From Thalassospiraceae bacterium (GTDB lineage Bacteria; Pseudomonadota; Alphaproteobacteria; Rhodospirillales; Magnetovibrionaceae): a stretch of 11,549 bases of DNA. The first letter of the stretch is position 1; every line of letters starts with the position of its first letter. This document shows, piece after piece, positions 1 through 5,457 of this stretch. A program made the position numbers and the translations under genes. The notes below the pieces were generated by a model. The model had not been told where the DNA came from. It ran no database searches and saw only the letters and a list, made by a program, of their open reading frames with translations. Location: contig DAOWFT010000186.1 of NCBI GenBank assembly GCA_030637845.1, positions 1 through 11,549 of the forward strand. Reading direction: 5' to 3'.

Positions 1-326
1 CATCGCTTAATCTGGCGCAGGCTGTATTGCTTATCGGTTATGAATGGTATCAGGCGGGAATTGATGATGCCCGCGCCGATGAAGTATTTGAAATCAGAAG
101 CGACACCCGTCCTGCAACCAAAGAAGAATTAATCGGTTTTTTTGAACACCTAGAGGGCGAGCTGGATGAAAGCGGTTTTTTACGCGTCGCGGCCAAGCGC
201 CCAAACATGGTTCGTAATTTAAGAAATCTTTTTAACCGCGCGCGCATGACCGAACAAGAAGTCCGTTCCATGCGTGGGGTTGTGGCATCGCTGGTGCGGG
301 CCCACGAAAGAAAAGATAAAAAATAA
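1..326 (+). CDS. trmJ: TrmJ-type tRNA/rRNA 2'-O-methyltransferase, C-terminal part
   Basis: This is the 3' end of a gene that begins before the window; the reading frame starts at base 3 and ends with TAA at 324-326. The visible 107 residues open with SLNLAQAVLLIGYEW, which matches the last SPOUT/TrmH-fold motif (SLN followed by an AxAV helix), part of the knotted S-adenosylmethionine site. A charged helical tail follows, containing EELIGFFEHLEGEL and a Lys-rich end, typical of the C-terminal extension of TrmJ (2'-O-methylation of nucleotide 32 in the tRNA anticodon loop). The SAM-binding N-terminal half is outside the window, so the exact substrate is inferred from family. It converges on the coq7 gene, with 5 nt between the two stop codons. 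Confidence 0.82.
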   Translation, partial: SLNLAQAVLLIGYEWYQAGIDDARADEVFEIRSDTRPATKEELIGFFEHLEGELDESGFLRVAAKRPNMVRNLRNLFNRARMTEQEVRSMRGVVASLVRAHERKDKK

Positions 327-331
327 AAAAA

Positions 332-892
332 TTAAACTCGTTCGGAAAGCCAAATGGCAAAGCGGGTTCCGGTTTTTATGGCGTTTGATAAAACCGGGTA
401 TCCCGGTGCATCTTCGGCCCCGTTTTCATATCCGATATCGCGATGCTCTATTTCTTCTTGGCGGAACTTTTCACAAGTATCGCGCAATTCTTTTTCGTCA
501 TCACCCAATAGTTCGATTTGTTTTTGGTAATGCTCGTCGATGACCTCTTCAACCGCAACGGTGCAGGCCATGGCCGCCTTTTCACCCAGCAATGCGGTTC
601 CCGCGCCCAACATAAACCCGGCGACATGCCATATGGGGGTCATTGCGGTTGGCCTGACGTTTCTATCCGATACCATGTCGGAAAATGTTTTTAAATGAAC
701 GTCTTCTTGTTCTTTCATCTGGGCAATAATTTCGCCCTTGGGCCCGCGCCCTAAAACCGCAAGCTGGCCCTGATAGATACGCACCGCACCGAGCTCGCCC
801 GCCTGATCAACCCGGATCATACGATCAAGCAATTGATCCTTGGTCAGATCGCCCGGCATTCTTCCGCCTATTGGGGTGGTTGTTTTTGTCAT
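332..892 (-). CDS. coq7: Coq7-type 3-demethoxyubiquinol 5-hydroxylase (diiron)
   Basis: This 186-residue protein is predicted to hydroxylate demethoxyubiquinol in the late aerobic steps of ubiquinone synthesis, as a membrane-associated diiron enzyme. The diiron ligands of the family are visible in correct order: Glu33 in DQAGELGA, Glu63-x-x-His66 in EQEDVHLKTF, Glu115 in AVEEVIDEHY, and Glu147-x-x-His150 in EEIEHRD. The spacing (30 residues between the first two Glu, 49 from His66 to Glu115) fits Coq7. It starts at ATG 892, preceded by GAGAAG. A shorter start at Met12 (MPGDL) is possible, since the first 11 residues are low complexity. It is the last gene of the DedA-DsbB-Coq7 minus-strand operon, 18 nt after dsbB. 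All expected ligands are present, so it appears intact. Confidence 0.93.
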   Translation of the reverse strand: MTKTTTPIGGRMPGDLTKDQLLDRMIRVDQAGELGAVRIYQGQLAVLGRGPKGEIIAQMKEQEDVHLKTFSDMVSDRNVRPTAMTPIWHVAGFMLGAGTALLGEKAAMACTVAVEEVIDEHYQKQIELLGDDEKELRDTCEKFRQEEIEHRDIGYENGAEDAPGYPVLSNAIKTGTRFAIWLSERV

Positions 893-910
893 AAATTCAC
901 GCTTCTCGTT

Positions 911-1402
911 TTATTTGGCCCGTCTTATTTGCTTGAGGCCAAAAAAAGCCCCGCCCGCCAGAAAGCCTGAGAATAATACATTCCACGCCGCCATGGAAAT
1001 ACCAAGTATGGTCCAGTCGACCTCGTCACACGGTTTGGGTATGGATTTTTGCAGATTTTTAAGCATTTCAGCCGGACTTTTAGATATTTCGCCAGATGAC
1101 GAACATCCGGTAGCCGCCGCCCACCAATGTTGCTCAACCCCCACATGATAAAAAGCCAGCAATCCTTCAAACACAAACACGGCAATCATTAGGGCCATTA
1201 TAATTTTTGCAAAATCAGGGCGAAACAACGCAACCAGCGCCAGCACCACCGCCAATGCAAAAGGTATGCGCTGATACAGGCATAAAATACATGGCTCCAA
1301 CTCAAACCCGTATTGGGCGATATAGGCACCGGCCAGCGCCGCTGCGCTAAAGGCTAGCGCCAGCAATGGATAAAGGCGTCTTGGGTGTATATTATTGAGC
1401 AT
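911..1402 (-). CDS. dsbB: DsbB-family disulfide bond formation protein
   Basis: This 163-residue inner-membrane protein should reoxidise a periplasmic DsbA and pass the electrons to quinone. Four hydrophobic segments are visible, at about residues 10-29, 46-60, 66-87 and 132-156. The first periplasmic loop has the CxxC pair Cys38/Cys41 in EPCILCLYQR, including the Gln-Arg that follows the motif in quinone-reactive DsbB. The second loop carries Cys100 and Cys125, the pair that exchanges with DsbA. The start is ATG 1402, 9 nt after the stop of the DedA-family gene. The Shine-Dalgarno signal is weak, so translation may depend on coupling. No dsbA is in the window. Cotranscription with coq7, a ubiquinone gene, is suggestive because DsbB uses ubiquinone, but that link is inference. 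Confidence 0.92.
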   Translation of the reverse strand: MLNNIHPRRLYPLLALAFSAAALAGAYIAQYGFELEPCILCLYQRIPFALAVVLALVALFRPDFAKIIMALMIAVFVFEGLLAFYHVGVEQHWWAAATGCSSSGEISKSPAEMLKNLQKSIPKPCDEVDWTILGISMAAWNVLFSGFLAGGAFFGLKQIRRAK

Positions 1403-1411
1403 GGAATTAGT

Positions 1412-1993
1412 CTAGAGCACGAACTTGATGGCGACAAATCCGCTCAGCAAAACAACAAAGCCCACCGCCACCAACCAGCCTAAATATTTTTCAACAAAGG
1501 TGCGGATGGGTTCGCCAAAATACCACAGCAGGGCGGCGACAAGAAAATAACGCACCCCCCGCGAAAGCAAGGATGCCACCCCAAAGGTTGTCAAATCCAT
1601 GCCGGTTACCCCGCTGGCAATGGTAATAACCTTGTAGGGCAGGGGGGTTAGGCCGCCGGCGGCGACAATCCAGCCACCCCATTCGTTGTACATGGCCTGA
1701 AAGGCGACAAATTTTTCGCTGTAGCCGTAAAACTCCAGCACCGGCTGGCCGACACTTTCGTATAAAAAATAGCCAATGGCGTATCCGGCAAACCCACCGA
1801 GAACGCTGCCCAGCGTGCAAACCCCGGCAATTTTCCAGGCATTGCCCCGGGCCGCCAAAACCATGGGCAGCAGCAGAATATCGGGCGGAATGGGAAAAAA
1901 CGAGCTTTCGATGAAGGCAATAAAAAATAGCGCCCACAGGGCGTGTGGATGGGCGGCAAAAGACATGGTCCAATCGTAAAGTCGTCTAAGCAA
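1412..1993 (-). CDS. YqaA/DedA-family inner-membrane protein (TTG start)
   Basis: This 193-residue polytopic membrane protein belongs to the DedA/VTT (SNARE-associated) superfamily, YqaA branch. Diagnostic segments are FIESSFFPIPPD (residues 27-38, with the conserved Glu29), the loop GGLTPLPYKVITIASG (113-128) and SRGVRYF (144-150) with its conserved arginines. DedA relatives are linked to lipid-carrier flipping or proton-coupled transport; the substrate of the YqaA branch is not established. TTG at 1993 is preferred over ATG at Met10. It has a strong AAGGGA Shine-Dalgarno 7 nt upstream, the N-terminus MLRRLYDWTM fits the family, and an in-frame stop at 2012-2014 leaves no start further upstream. 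It is the first gene of the operon with dsbB and coq7. Confidence 0.88.
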   Translation of the reverse strand: MLRRLYDWTMSFAAHPHALWALFFIAFIESSFFPIPPDILLLPMVLAARGNAWKIAGVCTLGSVLGGFAGYAIGYFLYESVGQPVLEFYGYSEKFVAFQAMYNEWGGWIVAAGGLTPLPYKVITIASGVTGMDLTTFGVASLLSRGVRYFLVAALLWYFGEPIRTFVEKYLGWLVAVGFVVLLSGFVAIKFVL

Positions 1994-2000
1994 AGGATAG

Positions 2001-2006
2001 TCCCTT
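2001..2006 (-). promoter_or_regulatory. Shine-Dalgarno site of the YqaA/DedA gene
   Basis: Read on the minus strand this is AAGGGA, followed by 7 nt and then TTG at 1993. It decides the TTG start over the ATG nine codons downstream. Confidence 0.7.
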
Positions 2007-2022
2007 AAGGTTTATGACCACG

Positions 2023-2051
2023 GTGATAGCAGTCGGGGTCATTTCCGGCAA
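2023..2051 (-). promoter_or_regulatory. Candidate sigma70 promoter for the DedA-dsbB-coq7 operon
   Basis: On the minus strand, TTGCCG (2051-2046) and TATCAC (2028-2023) are separated by 17 nt, each matching 4 of 6 consensus bases. Initiation about 7 nt past the -10 would give a short leader that still contains the AAGGGA ribosome site. The -35 box overlaps the left arm of the inverted repeat at 2041-2068. This is a consensus match only. Confidence 0.4.
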
Positions 2052-2068
2052 TGGCCAGGCCCGGAAAT
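2041..2068. repeat. Perfect 8-bp inverted repeat, possible operator
   Basis: ATTTCCGG at 2041-2048 is exactly reverse-complemented by CCGGAAAT at 2061-2068, with a 12-nt spacer. The half-sites begin 20 bp apart, about two helical turns, as expected for a dimeric DNA-binding protein. The repeat lies between the divergent DedA operon and tRNA-Leu. It overlaps the proposed minus-strand -35 box and ends 17 bp before the tRNA -35. It is not followed by a T-run in either direction, so a terminator is unlikely. Confidence 0.5.
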
Positions 2069-2085
2069 AGGGCAAATATCACGTA

Positions 2086-2113
2086 TTGACCGCAATGGGT
2101 GCTTGGTTATTAT
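2086..2113 (+). promoter_or_regulatory. Sigma70-type promoter of tRNA-Leu
   Basis: TTGACC (2086-2091) and TATTAT (2108-2113) are separated by 16 nt, each matching 5 of 6 consensus bases. The -10 is followed by GCGGCC (2114-2119), a GC-rich discriminator of the kind found at stable-RNA promoters under stringent control. The tRNA begins about 30 nt further on, leaving a short 5' leader for RNase P to remove. With no better promoter between the tRNA and the next gene, this may also drive the signalling genes downstream. Confidence 0.7.
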
Positions 2114-2143
2114 GCGGCCTCTACCTAAGTATTTCTTTCATGG

Positions 2144-2230
2144 GCCCCTGTGGCGGAATTGGTAGACGCGCCAGACTCAAAATCTGGTTCCTGCAAGGGA
2201 GTGTCGGTTCGATTCCGACTGGGGGCACCA
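2144..2230 (+). tRNA. tRNA-Leu, anticodon CAA
   Basis: An 87-nt class II tRNA with the CCA end encoded (2228-2230). The acceptor arms are GCCCCTG (2144-2150) and TGGGGGC (2220-2226), with two G-U pairs at the inner end. The anticodon stem CCAGA/TCTGG encloses the loop CTCAAAA, placing anticodon CAA at 2178-2180, which reads the Leu codon UUG. A 15-nt variable arm (2188-2202) is consistent with leucine. The T arm is GTCGG-TTCGATT-CCGAC (2203-2219). The D-arm sequence TGGCGGAATTGGTAGACGCG is the usual tRNA-Leu form. No second copy of its 3' end was noticed downstream, so there is no sign of integration here. Confidence 0.97.
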
Positions 2231-2266
2231 TTATCTGGAATTAAATATTTTTTTAGAAGTCAAATA

Positions 2267-2875
2267 ATGAACAAGCTTATAAAAGCAATCTTCATTCTGA
2301 TGTTGCCCTTGTTTGCCGCCCCTAGCGCACTGGGCGATGATCGTGCGGTGGATCTCGGCCTAACCCCGAGCCCGGTTTATAGCCTTTGGACCAACATCAA
2401 CAGGGCGGTGATTGCCTATGCGGGCGTGCGCTCAAACGATAAAGAATGGCTCAAGAAACTTAATAGCATGGAGCCAAATAAATTTTATAATAAGGTGCCA
2501 GCAGACGTTCTTGAATTAGTTGATGAGTTCAGCACCAAGCTGAACGAAGTGGACGAAGATGGATCGATCCATGCCTCAGATACGTTGCTTGATGGTAAAT
2601 TGCCCAACCTTCTTTTAAGCGAAGATAATCGCGTCACCCCTAGTCTGGTCTATCTCTATTCGGGACAGGTTCTGGTTAATATCGCAGGCGACATTTTACA
2701 TTCTTCCACCACACCGATAGAAATAAGCCCATTTTTTGTGGAGTATGGTTTCATTGGTGCCCCCAAAACCACAAGCGATGTGTTTGGCCTTGTTGATTTA
2801 GCACTCAGGCGCCTCGACGAAATTGTTATCAGGCAAAAAAATGACCAATTGATAACAGGGGGCGGTGTGCAGTGA
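2267..2875 (+). CDS. Secreted protein of unknown family with four internal TPSxVY-like repeats
   Basis: I do not recognise this 202-residue protein. Residues 1-23 form a signal peptide (Lys-rich start, IFILMLPLFAAP core, likely cleavage after ALG), so the mature protein should be periplasmic. There is no lipobox and no cysteine. A motif recurs four times: TPSPVYSL at residue 33, VPADVLEL at 77, TPSLVYLY at 124 and TTSDVFGL at 168, each leading into an amphipathic helix. The 44/47/44 spacing means residues 33-95 align without gaps to 124-186, with 14 of 63 identical by hand count. The start is ATG 2267, with AGAAG 7 nt upstream; reading further 5' runs into the tRNA. The gene ends in GTGA shared with the histidine kinase start, which suggests a sensory partner or ligand-binding subunit for that kinase. 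This role is inferred from context only. Confidence 0.8.
   Translation: MNKLIKAIFILMLPLFAAPSALGDDRAVDLGLTPSPVYSLWTNINRAVIAYAGVRSNDKEWLKKLNSMEPNKFYNKVPADVLELVDEFSTKLNEVDEDGSIHASDTLLDGKLPNLLLSEDNRVTPSLVYLYSGQVLVNIAGDILHSSTTPIEISPFFVEYGFIGAPKTTSDVFGLVDLALRRLDEIVIRQKNDQLITGGGVQ
2857..2862 (+). promoter_or_regulatory. Shine-Dalgarno site for the GTG-started histidine kinase
   Basis: AGGGGG lies inside the end of the upstream gene, 9 nt before GTG 2872. It supports translation of the kinase from a GTG that overlaps the upstream TGA. Confidence 0.6.
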
Positions 2876-4893
2876 TCAGAGCCCTGAAAACCCTGACCAT
2901 CAATAGGCTTGGTAAATGGCTGGCCGCATTTTTGATTTTGACCGCCGTTGTCACCATCGTCACCAGCGGGATTTTAATCCGAGAAATAACAAACCTGAAT
3001 ACGTTGTGGGTCAGTAGCGAACGTAACATAACCCAGAAACAGGTCTACCTATCCGTTCTGCGTGGTTCCATCGGCTACGGAGGGATGATTCATAATTTTA
3101 AAAATTATTTACTCCGCCGCGAAAGCAAATATCTTCTCAGTGCCCACAGATCCATGCTTGAAGCAAAAATTATTTTTAGTGGTTACAGGGCACTGGATAT
3201 TTCTGCCGAAGAAGAAAGCGCAATCAGCGATATTGAAGCTGTGGCTGGCGAATATATGAAGGCCATTACCCGCACCGAGCTTCTTATTAATAATAATTAT
3301 GTCCTTTCTCAAATCGACCAACAGGTTTCGGTTGACGATACTCCGGCATTGCTGGCTCTGCGCAAGTTGACCAATGAGGTGGGGGCATTGCGGCAAGAAA
3401 AGTCGAAAGTTGTTTCCGGATCGATTGATTCGTTGGCCAAAACTATTTATTCGTCGGCAATCGGCATAGGCCTTCTTCTTGTTATTGTAATTTTGACTTT
3501 GGCGTGGTTTCTACGTTTTCGTCTTATTAAACCCTTGGGCAAGCTGGTTACAGCCATTGGCGAGGTTGACCCCAGCGCACCTGGTTTGCACCGTATTCCA
3601 AGTATTGGAAAAATTGACGATGAACTGGGCATGGTGGCAAGCGCCACCAACCGGTTCCTTGATTCCATGGAAAATCATTTGAGCAGTCGCCGAAACGCCG
3701 AAAAGGCGCTTGGGATAGCCAAAGAAGAAGCGGAAAACGCAAATCAGGCAAAATCTGAATTTTTGTCATCCATGAGCCACGAGTTACGCACGCCATTGAA
3801 CGCTATTTTGGGCTTTACCCAATTGCTGCAGTTTGATCCCTCGACCCCGCTGACGGATGGGCAAAAAGACAGCACCGATCAAATTATCAAAGGCGGCAAC
3901 CATCTTTTGGAGTTAATCGATCAGGTATTGGAATTGGCCAAGATCGAGGCCGGCAAGATATCGGTTAGTATTGAGCCGGTATCCATCCGTCAATTGATCG
4001 ATGAAAGCATAGTCATGGTTCAAACCATGGCTGAAAAAAGAAATATTACCATCGATGTTAATACGGATAACTGCCCTAATGTTGAGGTAATGGCCGACCA
4101 TACGCGCCTAAAGCAGGTGTTGCTGAACCTTCTTTCCAACGCGGTTAAATACAATAACGAAGGTGGATCAATTTCCATAATCGCCCGGGTTGAGGGCGAT
4201 CAATTCTGTAACATTGCCGTCACCGATACCGGTAACGGTATTGCCGAAGACCAGTACAGTAGTGTTTTCAAGCCCTTTAATCGCCTCGGTCACGAAACTT
4301 CAGAAATCGAAGGAACCGGCATTGGTCTCGTTATCACCCGCAAAATGATGCATATTATGAAAGGTGAAATCGGTTTTGAAAGTGAAGTCGGAAAAGGGAC
4401 TACGTTTTGGGTAGAGATACCGCTGGCTGCACAGTCTTCGCTGCCGACAGCTTCCAAAACCACGCAGGCCGAGAGCAATGCGGTGGTAATGGAAAGTGCC
4501 ATTGGCGCAGAAGGAGAGGGCTATAAAGTTCTTTATGTAGAAGACAACCCAGCCAATCTTATGCTTATGGAAAAAATCATAGAAAGGATGTCCGGGGTTG
4601 ATCTTATTTCGGCCCATAATGCCGAGCTGGGTTTGGAAATGGCCGAGGCTAAACACCCCGATATTATTCTTCTGGATATTAATCTTCCCGGCATGGATGG
4701 TTACGAAGCTCTTGAGCGTTTAAAGGTAAATGAAAAAACCAGTTCAATTCCGGTTATTGCCGTAACCGCCCAGGCAACAAAAGCTGATATCACAAGGGGT
4801 CGTCATGCCGGGTTTGTGAGCTACATAACAAAACCAATTCAGGTACCAGAGTTAATAAAAGCCATTGAAGAAAATCTCGGCACCAAGGAATAG
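2872..4893 (+). CDS. Membrane hybrid sensor histidine kinase with C-terminal receiver
   Basis: This 673-residue kinase has a membrane segment at about 17-36, a periplasmic sensor at 37-193, a second membrane segment at 194-214, HAMP at about 215-268 and a coiled coil at about 268-297. HisKA has phospho-acceptor His303 in SHELRTPLN. The ATPase has N-box Asn419/Asn423, DTGNG (452-456) and GTGIGL (481-486). After a linker (about 518-551) comes a receiver with acidic Glu557/Asp558, phospho-acceptor Asp602 in LLDINLPG, Thr632 and Lys654. The sensor is helical, probably a four-helix bundle, with GYGGMIHNFKNYLLR at 68-82. The protein should autophosphorylate at His303 and relay to Asp602. It ends with the receiver, so output needs an HPt or regulator encoded elsewhere. 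The start is GTG, overlapping the upstream stop by 4 nt. The stimulus is unknown. All catalytic residues are present. Confidence 0.93.
   Translation: MIRALKTLTINRLGKWLAAFLILTAVVTIVTSGILIREITNLNTLWVSSERNITQKQVYLSVLRGSIGYGGMIHNFKNYLLRRESKYLLSAHRSMLEAKIIFSGYRALDISAEEESAISDIEAVAGEYMKAITRTELLINNNYVLSQIDQQVSVDDTPALLALRKLTNEVGALRQEKSKVVSGSIDSLAKTIYSSAIGIGLLLVIVILTLAWFLRFRLIKPLGKLVTAIGEVDPSAPGLHRIPSIGKIDDELGMVASATNRFLDSMENHLSSRRNAEKALGIAKEEAENANQAKSEFLSSMSHELRTPLNAILGFTQLLQFDPSTPLTDGQKDSTDQIIKGGNHLLELIDQVLELAKIEAGKISVSIEPVSIRQLIDESIVMVQTMAEKRNITIDVNTDNCPNVEVMADHTRLKQVLLNLLSNAVKYNNEGGSISIIARVEGDQFCNIAVTDTGNGIAEDQYSSVFKPFNRLGHETSEIEGTGIGLVITRKMMHIMKGEIGFESEVGKGTTFWVEIPLAAQSSLPTASKTTQAESNAVVMESAIGAEGEGYKVLYVEDNPANLMLMEKIIERMSGVDLISAHNAELGLEMAEAKHPDIILLDINLPGMDGYEALERLKVNEKTSSIPVIAVTAQATKADITRGRHAGFVSYITKPIQVPELIKAIEENLGTKE
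4885..4890 (+). promoter_or_regulatory. Shine-Dalgarno site of the MaoC-family gene
   Basis: AAGGAA lies in the last codons of the kinase gene, 10 nt before ATG 4901. It supports that start over an in-frame TTG at 4865 that would overlap the kinase by 29 nt. Confidence 0.6.
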
Positions 4894-4900
4894 CTTTAAA

Positions 4901-5392
4901 ATGAACAAATTTACTGACAATTTTTCTGGCCCAACCCCTGAAACCGGCTCGGCCCCCGGCGGTGCATTTTATTTTGACGAAATATCCGTCGGGCAAAAGG
5001 CAAGCTACATGCGTACCGTAACCGACGCCGACATCAAGGCTTTTGCCGCCGTTTCCGGCGACGATAATCCGGTTCATTTAGATAATGATTTCGCCGCCAA
5101 AAATACCCCCTTTGGCGGGTGTATAGCCCACGGCATTTTAACCGCGTCCTATGTCTCTACCGTGGTCGGTGCCCGCTTTCCCGGCCCGGGAACCATATAT
5201 ATCAACCAAAGCCTCAAATTTAAGGCCCCGGTGCGGGCCGGTGATGTGGTAATTGCCACCGCCGAGGTCACCCAATTGGTGGAGCCTAAGGGTTTTGTGG
5301 TACTCAGAACCACCTGCGAAGTGGTCGGTAATAAGGAAAATAAGCTGGTTTTAGAGGGTGAGGCCACCGTAATGGCCCCAAAAAGGGCTTAA
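4901..5392 (+). CDS. MaoC-family (R)-specific enoyl-CoA hydratase-like protein
   Basis: This 163-residue single hot-dog-fold protein resembles the PhaJ/MaoC group, which hydrates trans-2-enoyl-CoA to (R)-3-hydroxyacyl-CoA. The catalytic hydratase-2 motif is SGDDNPVHLD at 52-61, with the Asp54-x4-His59 pair, followed by the FGGCIAHGIL helix (71-80) and FKAPVRAGD (107-115). The substrate could be fatty-acid or another acyl-CoA; the sequence does not decide this. ATG 4901 gives MNKFTDNFSG. The first 20 residues, rich in Pro and Gly, precede the domain and may be disordered. The gene begins 7 nt after the kinase stop, so the two are probably on one transcript, although nothing in the protein suggests a signalling role. 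Confidence 0.88.
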   Translation: MNKFTDNFSGPTPETGSAPGGAFYFDEISVGQKASYMRTVTDADIKAFAAVSGDDNPVHLDNDFAAKNTPFGGCIAHGILTASYVSTVVGARFPGPGTIYINQSLKFKAPVRAGDVVIATAEVTQLVEPKGFVVLRTTCEVVGNKENKLVLEGEATVMAPKRA

Positions 5393-5418
5393 ATTCCAGT
5401 ACTTTTGCCTGTTTTTGC

Positions 5419-5448
5419 TTGACCCCAGCGACCTTGGCTGACACTTAT
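5419..5448 (+). promoter_or_regulatory. Weak candidate promoter immediately upstream of ribF
   Basis: TTGACC (5419-5424), the same -35 hexamer as at tRNA-Leu, is followed after 18 nt by ACTTAT (5443-5448), a poor -10 matching 3 of 6. Initiation would fall within a few bases of ATG 5458, giving a nearly leaderless ribF mRNA. This would fit the absence of a Shine-Dalgarno there. Tentative. Confidence 0.25.
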
Positions 5449-5457
5449 TCTCGCCTG

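Noticed and set aside
274..543. 89-residue plus-strand open frame across the trmJ end and coq7
   Set aside because: It lies antisense to the diiron-domain coding region of coq7 and has no recognisable features.
2150..2266. N-terminal extension of the secreted protein beginning inside the tRNA
   Set aside because: The residues are a translation of tRNA-Leu. ATG 2267 has a ribosome site and opens a clear signal peptide.
4865..4900. Longer MaoC-family start at TTG 4865
   Set aside because: It would overlap the kinase gene by 29 nt and has no better ribosome site. AAGGAA precedes ATG 4901.
2231..5400. Integrated element using tRNA-Leu as attachment site
   Set aside because: No duplicated tRNA 3' end was seen downstream, and there is no integrase or other mobility gene.
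5419..5457. Longer ribF start at TTG 5419
   Set aside because: The extra 13 residues are unlike RibF N-termini. MRIFRHYTDLP at 5458 fits the family.
5393..5457. FMN riboswitch upstream of ribF
   Set aside because: The gap is only 65 nt and lacks the conserved multi-stem RFN pattern.
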